A stretch of 46,184 nt of DNA from Blepharisma japonicum (Eukaryota > Ciliophora > Heterotrichea > Heterotrichida > Blepharismidae), in the NCBI GenBank assembly GCA_949751835.1, contig CATKHK010000153.1:1-46184 (forward strand), read 5' to 3'. The translations under genes were made by a program, and so were the position numbers. Shown in pieces: positions 1 through 9,385 of this stretch. Below the pieces are notes generated by a model that was not told the origin of the DNA, ran no database searches, and saw only the letters and a list, made by a program, of their open reading frames with translations. Each line of letters begins with the position of its first letter. Within the stretch, counting starts at the first letter, position 1.

Positions 1-129
1 TGGCAAGTATAAGTTGATTGAATTTTGCTTTTCCATCAGAAAAGATCTGAGAGCTTGATTATTTATGGTTTTATCTAAAATAACTTCTTTAAATTCAATA
101 TCATATAAAACTCTATTAAATTTTCCATT

Positions 130-1240
130 TAAATAGTTATTTTAAATACAGATTTTTAAAGAAAGACTTTCTAAACAAGCATCTCCTCAAAGAATTTTCT
201 CTACACACTCTTTACTCCGACGAAGCAATTCTCTGAAAGAATTTTTGAAATTCATAGTTAAACCTGACTCATTTTTAGTTATCTCATTAATTAGTTCAAG
301 TGCAATTTACCAAATGAAGTGGCAAGACATCCTGGGCGCGATCTCACAAAGCATTAACATTAATATAAATTTCTGAGAAGATCCCTATCGCTCTTTAAAG
401 ATATATTAGCATGAATTAAATTATAATTATTTCAAAAAATTTAGCAAGGCTCCTCAATAGCTTTAATTGCCAATTATTGATACAATTTTAGGCAATATAA
501 TTTGTCATACTTTACTAAATTATAGCCAAATGTCAACCAGAATTACAAGAATTCTCAAACGATTTTTATTTTAATCAATGACTCTGATTATTGGGTCCTT
601 ATTAGTCAAATTACAAAAACCGCCTGATGATTACGAATATGATGTATAGAAGAAGGTTTAAGGTATTTTTATAGAATACACACCCTTATAACTTAGCACA
701 AGGGAGTTATTGTAAAACCTTTGCAAGAAGGCTTGGAACTACTTATTGTAGGCAAAAAGTGTATGTATAGAAGGTCCTTAAGAGTTTACGCTCCAAAGGG
801 AATCAAACTGAATTATATAGCTATATCGCCAATCACAAACTAGCAAAGCATTAAAATATGATGACAGGTAGCACCAATTTTTATAACTTGTGAATTAGCA
901 ATTTTCAAGGACTCAGACTCATTCTCAAGCTGTTTAGACTACAAAAACGCTGGATTTGTCCCTTTATGACAAGATTTTGGTAATCGGCTGTTATAATTTG
1001 TTCCATTCAGTATTACTAACGAAGTGATGGTGAGCAAGCTAGCTTTCCCAATTTCAGAAGGATATAACGATGAAATAGCCAAACTTTTGTGTAAAAAAAA
1101 TCAAATGAGTCTTTTTCCCCTGAAAACTGTGCATTCATAACAGCTAAAGTAACCCCTCTCTATATCGTCATAACAAAATATAAGCCAATTTTCAGCGATG
1201 AAATAATCTAAAGCATTTCTTCCTTTCCTCAGCTTAGAAT
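130..1240 (+). pseudogene. Broken copy 1 of the sphingosine-kinase-like gene
   Basis: This stretch matches the 5' two thirds of the intact gene at 6769-8046 nearly base for base in blocks (about 130-350, 525-672 and 833-1240). It is interrupted by unrelated sequence at about 350-525 and 672-833. The start codon is lost (AAAGAAAGAC where the intact gene has ATGGAAGAC). A one-base deletion near 255 shifts the frame, and TAG/TAA codons interrupt the rest. The second insertion (697-840) is itself an open 48-codon stretch in frame with the downstream part. The upstream flank (from about 76) matches the flank of copy 2 at an offset of 1535 bases. Seen directly by comparing the copies by eye; no product is expected. 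Confidence 0.85.
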
Positions 1241-1313
1241 TTTTCTATGAAATGAGCATTTTATCAACGAAATTATGCACATTTTTAAGATAAAATAGCC
1301 CCCATTATATTAA

Positions 1314-1613
1314 ATGGATAATCAAATGATTGTAAATCCAAACACTGAAGTTGATAATGCTGATTCTTACTTAGAGCACAACCAAAATTCAAGGTCCAAA
1401 GAAGAAGAAGACAAATCAAGTTTTGTAATTGAAGTTATGGGTCTAAAAGAAGAGATTGAAGAAATGAAGAAAATAAGCAAAAAGAACAAGAAAAGTTTAA
1501 AGAAAATTCTTAACATTTTATCCAAAAACGAAGAGCAAAAAAGCTGCTTTTATTATACCATGGTAATGATAAGTTTAATAGGGACTTTTGCCGGAATTTT
1601 AGGTTTCATCTAA
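1314..1613 (+). CDS. Small coiled-coil protein with C-terminal membrane anchor
   Basis: This is a 99-residue protein of unknown family. Residues 1-30 are polar. About 35-72 is a highly charged Lys/Glu heptad-like stretch that should form a coiled coil. Residues 78-99 are one hydrophobic segment ending at the C-terminus (YYTMVMISLIGTFAGILGFI). The layout is that of a tail-anchored protein, with the helix facing the cytosol. No UGA codon or intron is needed. The gene ends 30 bp before the duplicated flank of broken copy 2. Bases around 61-90 resemble its last codons and following flank, so it may once have been part of a duplicated block. Whether it is expressed is unknown; it is the only intact frame in the first 3.4 kb. 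Confidence 0.6.
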   Translation: MDNQMIVNPNTEVDNADSYLEHNQNSRSKEEEDKSSFVIEVMGLKEEIEEMKKISKKNKKSLKKILNILSKNEEQKSCFYYTMVMISLIGTFAGILGFI

Positions 1614-1639
1614 AATAACTTCTTTAAATTCAATATCAT

Positions 1640-1945
1640 ATGAAACTCTATTAAATTTTCGATTTAAATAGTTATTTTAAATACAGATTTTTAAAGAAAG
1701 ACTTTCTAAACAAGCATCTCCTCAAAGAATTTTCTCTACACACTCTTTACTCCGGTGAAGCAATCCTCTGCAAAAAATTTTTGAAATTCATAGTTAAACC
1801 TGACTCATTTTTAGTTATCTCATTAATTAGTTCAACTGCAATTTACCAAATGAAGTGGCAAGACATCCTGGGCGCATCTCACAAAGCATTAATATTAATT
1901 TAAATTTCTGAGAAGATCCCTATCGCTCTTTAAAGATATACAAAT
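1640..1945 (+). pseudogene. Broken copy 2 of the sphingosine-kinase-like gene
   Basis: It matches the 5' end of the intact gene at 6769 (PH-like region only) and lies 1535 bases after the same block of copy 1. It shares with copy 1 the lost ATG and the replaced tail after CTCACAAAGCA, so copies 1 and 2 duplicated after they had begun to decay. Homology stops near 1945, and no kinase-region sequence follows. Confidence 0.85.
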
Positions 1946-2555
1946 TTTTAAGTGATAACATGGGCCTAGAAAAGGAAAATCATGTTAAAAAATTATTCCT
2001 GTTAAAAAAGTGCACAGAATACATAAAAGTCTATCGAAGTGATAAATTAAAACATTTTATATTTTTTCGAAGATTAATTTATTAAAAATGTAATAATAAA
2101 AATAGTTAATCGCTAAAACAAGGAGGCTCAATATCTCTTTATTTGATGTTAACTTAGAAAAGACGACAATTACTTAAAATTCCCAATTTTTCCCTAAAAA
2201 TTAGCTAAACAACATGATAAATTTTTAATATGCTGATGATAATTGATTTATCGCTGACTATACAAAAATAGTGAATGTTCTTAATTATTTCGACCCTTAG
2301 ATAATGAAAATAACTTAACTCTAAGCATATTAGCGATTTTTCTAATACTAATTTGAAGCCAAAAGAAACCCTCGAGATCATACCTAAAATACATTGTAAA
2401 AATATTGAAGCCCCAGGTGTCTAACAATATAAATAATTAGGAAAAAATTAAAAAGGACTAGATCTTGCTCATTTTGCATACCTAAAAAAGAGCAAAAGTC
2501 ACAAGCCAGTACTTTTGCAAAACGCAAATAAAATTCTAATATTTCGAGTAAACAA
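1946..2555. other. AT-rich spacer, nothing recognised
   Basis: Stops are frequent in all frames under the UGA=Trp code. I see no convincing coding relic, RNA gene or repeat here. Confidence 0.5.
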
Positions 2556-2559
2556 TTGT

Positions 2560-3010
2560 TTATTTTACAGCAATATCTGCAATTGAAATTTCTTTACTTT
2601 TAAGCTCTGCTATATCTATATTCCATCACTAATTCTTGGAAAATATCTTTATAATTAATAAGCTGATTTCTTGTGAAAGGTGTAGGAATTATTCTTAAAT
2701 TATTTACAATTTTTATTTTCTGCTTTGCTGCTATAAGGCGAATATAATAATTTGATGAATACCGCACTCCACTTTGATATAAAATTGCAATAATTTATTC
2801 AGCCCATGGCTTTTAAGGTTAATGGGAATTATGCCTGCGTAAGTGAGCATGGTAGACTGATTCGAGTAAAGGATGGATATTTACTACCCCATTAGATGCT
2901 TATATTTTTGGATTCATTTATAAAAAAACTCTATATAAAAAATTTTTTGATATGATGAGCGATTTCATGAGATATCACAGATCTTGAATCTAAATTCCTG
3001 AGTTGACAGA
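2560..3010 (-). pseudogene. Frameshifted coding relic of unknown family
   Basis: Read on the minus strand, protein-like segments follow one another in different frames: one around 2830-2890 (contains HPLLESVYHAHLRRH), one around 2745-2835 (contains LKSHGLNKLLQFYIKVECG), and one around 2620-2800 (contains YYIRLIAAKQKIKIVNNL and IPTPFTRNQLINYKD). The last is followed after another shift by ELKSKEISIADIAVK near 2555-2605. They overlap and no single frame stays open. This is what a decayed gene with several indels looks like. I do not recognise the family. The segment lengths exceed those typical of this AT-rich spacer, but the call rests on composition only. Confidence 0.4.
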
Positions 3011-3478
3011 AAAAATTCTATTTTCTGAGTTATTTACCATAAGATGAATATCTGAATGAGTTTCTAAGTTGATACTGGGTTGTGCTAAAAATATCATCGA
3101 ATGTTTAAAGTAATATTTTTTTATGATTAAAATGAAAATTTCAAAAATTCTAGCTTTAATAATAATAATCTAAAACGAAAAAAATTGTGGATTAAACACC
3201 ACCACATCTATTTCTTTATTAAAGTCCGCATAATGCTTTGACTTTTATAATACGTATTAATTTATCATAAGTCTGCTTAAATAGAGCTAAAAATCTCAAA
3301 AATATTGATATTTTCAATTTAAACATTACACTATAGTCACTTATCATCTAGTTACTTTACTTATTTTAAATTATTTTTAATTCATTCATAGAATTGCTAT
3401 TTATACTTGGGTTTAAGATATAGTACTATCTATATAATAGCAGAAATTTTAAGTCGAATTATGAAAGTAATTACCTTA
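3011..3478. other. AT-rich spacer, nothing recognised
   Basis: No open frame of note and no repeats matching the flanks. It lies downstream of the Cys-rich gene at 3479-4892. Confidence 0.5.
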
Positions 3479-4892
3479 TTAGACTTGATTGAATATCAAA
3501 TCAACGTCTATTGGAATTTGATTTTCAGTAAGATCTGTCGTGATAGTGCATTGCTTTGAACCTGCTAAGCAGGCATTAAATGTCCATCCAGCTGTTGAAA
3601 TAGGTGTAGAAGAGTCTGAGACTGTTTTAGCACTTATAGAATTTTTCGTCAAGCCAGTTGTAAGAGCACTTGCAAAGTCAAGCTCTATGATGTTTGGACT
3701 AATAAAACTAATTTGGAATCCAATGCTATCAACTCTGCAGGTATTTCCATCTTGTGTGATAGCTGTAGCGCACATAAAACACTGTGGACTTGGGTTGCAA
3801 TTGGTACAGGAGTTAGCGCAAGCTAAATAAAATTTACCAATACAAGACAGTGTGCCTGATCCATTGTCATAAAGAAAGTAGCCTGCTGCACATAAAGTGC
3901 AAACAGTTCCTAATGAGGGTGAGCAATCAAGACAATTGGTGAGGGAATTAGAACAGCCTAAAGTAAAAAATACAGTGATGCTTCTTAAATGAGAATCCAG
4001 ACTTGCATACTGCGCAGTTATCGCCAGCACTACGAGATGGCTCAATACAACTATCACAATAAGTTGTCGAAGTACACTGGCATAATTTCATAGAACTAAT
4101 ACAATCATTATTCAGATCGCACACATCATCAATACAATCAAAAGTGCAGGTGCTACTGCTCAATTTGCCAGAAACATTATTTTTGTCTATCCCATATAAA
4201 GTTCTGTATTCTGTGCCTGTAAAAGAAACCGATTTGGCAATATAGACAACATAAAATTCTGCATAAATTGACTTCCCGAAAAGCATATAACCATAAGGAA
4301 GTTGGAAAGGTGAAGTCGATCCTGCAGCAGAAGTGTAGGTAGATTTTCCTACTCCTGTAATAAGAACATTTAATGTGACAGCTGAATTAGCATCCTTTTT
4401 CCAATTAAATGCAATGTAGACAAACTTATCTATATAGCAATTACTCAAAGGGACTGCAAAATGAAAGTTGTTGGCTGAGTCAGGAGGTGTAGTAGCATCT
4501 TTATAAAATTTTCCATCGATAACCCCATTTGCTATTGAAGAAAAAACATAATGAGGTCCAGAGCTCTTTCCAAACTGGAAAATGTTGTCACTAAGAGTAG
4601 ATGAAAATTTCACCGAATATACCATTGAATACTCTGTTAAACTAGATATTTGGGTGTTAAAATCGGCGTAAAGGTCCCAAGCTTCACCATTTTTTACAAG
4701 TGCTCAGCACATTAAAGCACTTGAAAGATCTTGAGATGATGGATTTGGGTTTAAATAAATGTTAAATTCACTACTTTGCAAGCTGTTATCGCTAATTAAA
4801 GCTTTCTGAAGCCCTCACGTATCAATGTATTGGCTTTCAGCAGCTGGTAAGAAGAAGGCAAGGATTGCAATTAGTAGTCCAATAAAACCCAT
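3479..4892 (-). CDS. Secreted cysteine-rich (furin-like repeat) protein
   Basis: Exons are 3974-4892 and 3479-3957, separated by a 16-nt intron (3958-3973, GTATTT...TTTAG); the protein has 465 residues. The start at 4892 gives a clean signal peptide (MGFIGLLIAILAFFLPAAES). UGA codes Trp at residue 26 and near residue 62. About 1-250 is a beta-rich region without a recognised domain. About 250-390 carries dense CxxC/CxNC motifs of the furin-like/EGF-like type, with the intron falling inside a Cys pair. About 390-465 resembles the start of the beta-rich segment that follows such repeats in large ciliate surface proteins. The chain ends soon after and has no transmembrane anchor, so it is either a short secreted member or a truncated one. 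Function unknown; an extracellular or cell-surface role is inferred. Confidence 0.8.
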
Positions 4893-5315
4893 ATTTATAA
4901 AGGATTTTTATCGACTCAAATATTAGCTTGAAGAAAAATATGGTGAAGCTTATTTAGTTAAAAACTCAAAAACCTTAATAGACTAGCTATCTTCAAAAGA
5001 TTATGCTAGCAATAAATATATAAAATTTTAAAATTATAAGCTTCAAAAAGCTTAAACTTTTCTCGACTTTAGTACAAAATTCTTGAGTCTTCAACAATTA
5101 ACTCCTTTTGAGGTTTCCACCTTAATCTCCTAAATGATCTAAAAGTTTAGAAATGCAAGCAAGCTTTCTCAAGTAATTACTTCAATCTTTATTTATTATA
5201 ACTTAATCACCATTTTAAGCATTTACAAAAAACGGTAACGTTTTTTCTTTTTTTAAAGTTTATAAGTTAGAAAGCTCCAAGTTAACTATCAAGAATGAGC
5301 ATTAGGACTAAAAAC
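4893..5315. other. AT-rich spacer upstream of the Cys-rich gene
   Basis: It should contain the promoter of the minus-strand gene starting at 4892, but I recognise no specific element. No coding relic seen. Confidence 0.4.
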
Positions 5316-5600
5316 TCAATAGATAAGCCTATTTTGTGAAGAAGTGCTAAGAAATATGCTCATATTAAGGATTTTTGATCCCATTAAAGCTAAGAGAAGT
5401 ATATATAAGATTTTGATCTCATTAAAGCCAAGTGAAGCAGAAATTGCTATCCATAGACGAGAGCACTCAAGGAGAGCATAATAAATATTTAAAAGCAATT
5501 TTTTAACGGTAAGTCTTGAGATTATTGCCTCCTCATGGAAAGAAAAGGCTGGATGTGTAAAAGTTAACTTCAGCAATTCATTATTTTTTAGTAAAATCAA
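5316..5600 (-). pseudogene. Short open frame with internal repeat, probably a relic
   Basis: A 94-codon frame that opens with a hydrophilic stretch and continues into hydrophobic, membrane-like sequence. It has an imperfect internal direct repeat (5369-5399 and 5409-5437, around GATTTTGATC and CATTAAAGC). It lies beside another decayed coding stretch on the same strand. No homologue is recognised, and it could be a chance frame. Confidence 0.25.
5369..5437. repeat. Two imperfect direct repeats of about 30 bp
   Basis: Units at 5369-5399 and 5409-5437 share GATTTT(T)GATC, CATTAAAGC and AAGNGAAG with few differences. This is a local duplication only. Confidence 0.6.
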
Positions 5601-5649
5601 ATTTATTTGGAAAGAGAATCCTAAACAATAATGCTTAACGGTTATTACC

Positions 5650-6121
5650 CATTACTCCTCTTCTATTAGTCACATTTTCATTTGTTGCCTAGGGGCAAAA
5701 AATGGTCTATACCTCTGTACTACTATGATCCGCGTCTCCTAGAAGGCTCATTGTGAGTTTTTTCAATATAGTTGGTCTTTTTACTATGTCCTTGAAATGT
5801 ACATAGTAATTACAGAATGATTTTACTAAATAAAGAGTGCTAGGATAATTTTGTTGAGCTGAAGAAATGAAATAACCCAAGTAATTATTTCCAGCAGATT
5901 TCCTCTCTAGATTAGGAATTTACGTCTACAAGATCAGAATAAGCAGATGACTTCTCCTGCTAGAAGCCCCCAGGAGTCTCACACTGATACTCTTCATGAC
6001 CTTCTCTTCCATCTTCGGCATCATCCCAAGGCTTGCATTTTATCACTTTCAAGTATCTCCCAAGTTTGATTTCAAGACTATGATTTGCTGCTTCCCCATA
6101 CTTCTAATAAGGAATTATCCA
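5650..6121 (-). pseudogene. Decayed fragment of a large protein
   Basis: On the minus strand one frame reads protein-like from 6121 (contains KLGRYLKVIKCKPWDDAEDG and EKSSAYSDLVDVNS). It is broken by TAG after GGF and TAA after VNS. A frameshift near 5890 leads into a second open stretch of about 56 codons (contains YLGYFISSAQQNYPSTLYLV and RPTILKKLTMSLLGDAD) and then TAG. The segments join logically as one protein if the stops and the shift are ignored. The second half resembles cytosolic parts of large multi-pass ciliate membrane proteins, but that is a weak impression. Not functional as it stands. Confidence 0.55.
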
Positions 6122-6204
6122 TTAAGATAATAATTTAAAGCCTCTATAAGGGTATCTATTTTACAATTATATTTACTAAATAGTTAAAATATATTCTCAC
6201 AAAT

Positions 6205-6537
6205 TTAAATTCAATATCATATGAAACTCTATTAAATTTCGATTTAAATAGCAAACTACAAGTTATTTTAAATACAGATTTTTAAAGAGAGACTTTCTAG
6301 ACAAGCATCTCCTCAAAGAATTTTCTCTACACACTCTTTACTCCGGTGAAGCAATCCTCTGCAAAGAATCTTTGAAACTCATAGCTAAACAAGACTCATT
6401 TTTAGTTATCTCATTAGGCACTTCAACTGCAATTTACCAAATGAAGTAGCAAGACATCATGGGCGCAATCTCACAAAGCACAAAACCTAAAAAAAGGTTC
6501 ACTCTAATCACTTTTCACAAAAAATCAAATACTCTTT
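6205..6537 (+). pseudogene. Broken copy 3 of the sphingosine-kinase-like gene
   Basis: It matches the flank and first 250 bases of the intact gene at 6769. It lacks the ATG (AAAGAGAGAC instead of ATGGAAGAC) and carries TAG where the intact copy has TGG (AAGTAGCAAGAC against AAATGGCAAGAC). Homology ends just after the CACAAAAAATCAAATAC motif near 6530. Unlike copies 1 and 2 it keeps the AAACCTAAAAA segment, so it is closer to the intact gene. Confidence 0.85.
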
Positions 6538-6768
6538 ATCAATCTAGCGGGCTATAATAGGTAAAAATTTAAATGCGGTAAATTGAAATATTAATTATTT
6601 TTAGTAATATTTAAAAGTAAAATAATTTCTTTTATTTCATTTGCTCTTAATTTTTTCATTTACCTCTTATTCGATATCATATGCAAACATAATAAATTTC
6701 TATTAATTTCGATTTAAATAGTAAACTACAAGTTATTTTAAATATAGATGTAATCATACAGATTTTTA

Positions 6769-8046
6769 ATGGAAGACTTCCTAAACAAACCTCTCCTCCA
6801 AGAATTTTCTCCACACACTCTTTACTCTGGCGAAGCAATCCTCTGCAAAGAATCTATGAAACTCATAGTTAAGCCTGATTCTTTTTTAGTTATCTCATTA
6901 GCCACTTCAACTGCAATTTACCAAATGAAATGGCAAGACATTCTGGGCGCGATCCCACAAAGCACAAAACCTAAAAAAGGATTCACTTTAATCGCTTTTC
7001 ACAAAAAATCAAATACAAGAATCCTCGAACGATTTTTATTTTTAACGAATGACTCTGATTATTGGGTTCTTATTATTCAAAGTATGTGCTATTTTCAAAA
7101 ACTGCCTGATGAGTATGAATATGATGTATATAGAAGAAGGTTTAAGGTATTTTTATCACAAACTAGCAAAGCCTTACAAATATGACGACAGGTAGCACCA
7201 ATTTTTATTGCTTGTGAATTGGCAATTTCTAGGATTCAGGCTCATTCTCAAGCTGTTGAGACTACAAAAACGCTGGATTTGTCACTTTATGACGGGATTT
7301 TAGTAGTCGGGTGTGACAATTTGTTCCATGAAGTAATAAATGCACTTTACAAACGAAGCGACGGTGAGCAAGCACGACTTTGCCCAGTTTTCCCAATTTC
7401 AGTAGGATATAACGAAGAAATTGCCAAACTTTTGTGTAAAAAATCAAATGAGCCCTTTTCCCCCGAACACTGTGCATTCATAGCAGCCAAAGGAACCCCT
7501 CTCCCTATCGACATAACAGAAATTAAACAAATTTCCAGCGATGAAAAAATTTACAGCATTTCTTCCTTTTCCTGAGCATTTACCGCTGACGTCGAAATTT
7601 CCAGCGAAACGTAACCTTTATGTAGGTGCCGAGTTTTCCGAAAAACCCTAAATTCAGCTTGAAGGCTTATTTCTCTAAAAAAATACAACGCTAACCTAAA
7701 ATGAACTGATGAGGACGGTGAACATGAGCATAGTGACCGATTTATTTATTTTTTAGCTTTAAATATGTCAGCAGACTGCAATGGAGATGACGGGAAAAAT
7801 GATATTTTAGTCAACAGTGGCGATATAGGAAGAAAAGGACTTATCCACGTCTTATATAAGCAAAGAAAGGGCCCAAAGCTTGGCATAGACCAGCTTAAAC
7901 ATATAAGTGCGTCAAAATGGTCATTAAGGCCTAATAGCAAGCGAGGCATTTTTTCTGTAGACTCTCAAAGCTACCCTGTAGAAAACATAGACGCAGAAGT
8001 CCTAAAACAATATGGCACAGTTTTTGCTTTAAAAAGTCTATTATAA
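6769..8046 (+). CDS. Sphingosine/diacylglycerol-kinase-like protein, probably catalytically dead
   Basis: Exons 6769-7610 and 7626-8046 with a 15-nt intron (7611-7625, GTAACC...TGTAG); 420 residues; UGA=Trp at residue 139, at 269 and further on. Residues 1-125 look like the PH-like N-terminus of ceramide/sphingosine kinases. About 124-300 follows the DAGK catalytic fold: KVFLS, TSKALQIW, DLSLYDGILVVG, LFHEVINALYKR, then SSFSWAFTADVEISSE and WRLISLKKY, a block typical of sphingosine kinases. The C-terminal subdomain (about 328-420) is also present. The key motifs are altered. The Gly-rich NPxSGKG loop is reduced to SQTSK, GDG is CDN (182-184), the PxGSGN loop is PISVGYN (209-215), and the distal DGE is DSQ (393-395). 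Binding and transfer of ATP phosphate to lipid are therefore unlikely. Three broken copies lie upstream. Confidence 0.85.
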
Positions 8047-8072
8047 TGCAATTTTTTAATTAAAGAGTTATA

Positions 8073-9017
8073 TTAAATGCTCTTAATCTGAGAAATTAAT
8101 GGTTGGCTTGCTTCGCGAGATTTATAGTCACTAATAGGGAACACCACCCAGTTGACGAATGCCAAAATAATCATTTCGACGCAGAGCAGTAAATTTGACG
8201 TATAAATAGTCACATATTTTACTGATTCGTCATCAGTAGTATCTGCTATTAGTCCGTATGATGCTGCAAGTCCTATGATAGAAGGCTGGATTTGGGTGAC
8301 CATAAACGCGTATTCAATTACCTTGAATTTTGGCGTCATATTGAGGTTTTTAAGCTCTTTGACTTCTTTGGTGACTTTCATAAACATCATCATGAAATAC
8401 ATACCATAGACTGAGGTAACGATCTTTGCATAATTAATGTAAACGTAGCCGTATTGGAAGTCAGAGGAGCCATAATGAAGGTAATCAGAGTTAAAGCTGT
8501 ATAAAAGGATGCATGAAGCTACTGCTGATAACAAGAAGGTGAGACCGTATTGGATCATCGCCCATTTTACCCTCAATAAGAAGCTGTGGACATGCTTTGG
8601 GGTCTCTAAGCTTATGCTGCCGAAACAAGGACACTTGTGCTTAACCTTTTCAACTGAGGAGACTGCGACGTCAACCTTCATTGGGTCATAATGAGAACCT
8701 GTACTATCAGTTTGCCATCCTAACATTCTTATAGTGTATTCAACGAACACATAGACAATGAGAGCTTTCATTACATCAGCAGCGACTTCTAGCAGTCCTA
8801 TAGCTGTACCTACAATGACTATAGCCCAACAAGGCCAGCCAACTAGCATTGGGCCGAGAAGGATGACATTGAGCCATTTTTGAGCATCTTTATAGTGAGG
8901 GTTTTTAATGTTTACCCATATGTGGCGTAAGGAAATAAAGGAAGCAATCATGAGAGTTATGCCAGAGACCCAGATTGCACCACCAATGCCTATATCTCTT
9001 TGGTTGTAATCGACCAT
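8073..9017 (-). CDS. TMEM184/organic solute transporter alpha family membrane protein
   Basis: A 314-residue single-exon protein with about seven hydrophobic segments. After the first helix comes a stretch of the Ost-alpha family type (LRHIWVNIKNPHYKDAQKW, then VILLGPM), followed by a Cys-rich loop (KHKCPCFGS) and later FMKVTKEVKELKNLNMTPKF, corresponding to the conserved cytosolic loop before helix 6. The family (Solute_trans_a; SLC51A, TMEM184) sits in the plasma or endosomal membrane; in animals Ost-alpha exports bile acids with a beta subunit, while TMEM184 members have no settled substrate. I infer TMEM184-like rather than true Ost-alpha, because no beta partner is visible. It converges with the kinase-like gene, 26 bp between stop codons. 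Confidence 0.85.
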   Translation of the reverse strand: MVDYNQRDIGIGGAIWVSGITLMIASFISLRHIWVNIKNPHYKDAQKWLNVILLGPMLVGWPCWAIVIVGTAIGLLEVAADVMKALIVYVFVEYTIRMLGWQTDSTGSHYDPMKVDVAVSSVEKVKHKCPCFGSISLETPKHVHSFLLRVKWAMIQYGLTFLLSAVASCILLYSFNSDYLHYGSSDFQYGYVYINYAKIVTSVYGMYFMMMFMKVTKEVKELKNLNMTPKFKVIEYAFMVTQIQPSIIGLAASYGLIADTTDDESVKYVTIYTSNLLLCVEMIILAFVNWVVFPISDYKSREASQPLISQIKSI

Positions 9018-9385
9018 TTATAAGCTGATAAAAATAGGCTTTTGGTGAGGATTTTAGCAGAAAATAAAAGTTCTGAGTAATATTAGATAAAATATTAGGC
9101 TTCCTGATTTATTTAGAGTGAGATTTATGTTTGAGAATAAAGTAGCGAATAAAGCGCTTTTCTATGATTTATGATTACCAAGTCAGATTATTATATAAAT
9201 AATGAATGGGAATTGACATATTAATAAATATTCGAAAAATGACAAAAAAGATTATAAGTTTTCATTTTAATCAAACCGCCTTTATTAAGAAATTATAGGT
9301 TTCGAAAAATAATTTTTCTTTTGCAAAAAATTTTAAAATTAGAGACTCTGTGTTTTATTACCAAAATCTCCTTTTGAACTGTTCT
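9018..9385. other. AT-rich spacer upstream of the TMEM184-like gene
   Basis: It should hold that gene's promoter. No motif, repeat or frame worth naming is seen. Confidence 0.4.

Noticed and set aside
697-840. Insert in copy 1 as a retained germline element (IES)
   Set aside because: Blepharisma IESs are bounded by TA repeats. The insert's left edge could fit, but its right edge (CCAA before TCACAAAC) does not leave a TA, and the insert looks coding.
2140-2800. Long minus-strand frame if TAA/TAG are read as Gln
   Set aside because: TAA/TAG frequency in this frame is about what random AT-rich DNA gives, and clear genes nearby end in TAA/TAG, so a second code is not supported here.
7704-7711. 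CTGATGAG resembling a hammerhead ribozyme core
   Set aside because: No paired GAAA box or flanking stems, and the bases lie within the coding frame of the kinase-like gene's second exon.
7765-8046. Separate 93-residue gene
   Set aside because: A 15-nt intron at 7611-7625 and UGA=Trp join it in frame to the upstream exon, and its sequence is the C-terminal subdomain of the same kinase fold.
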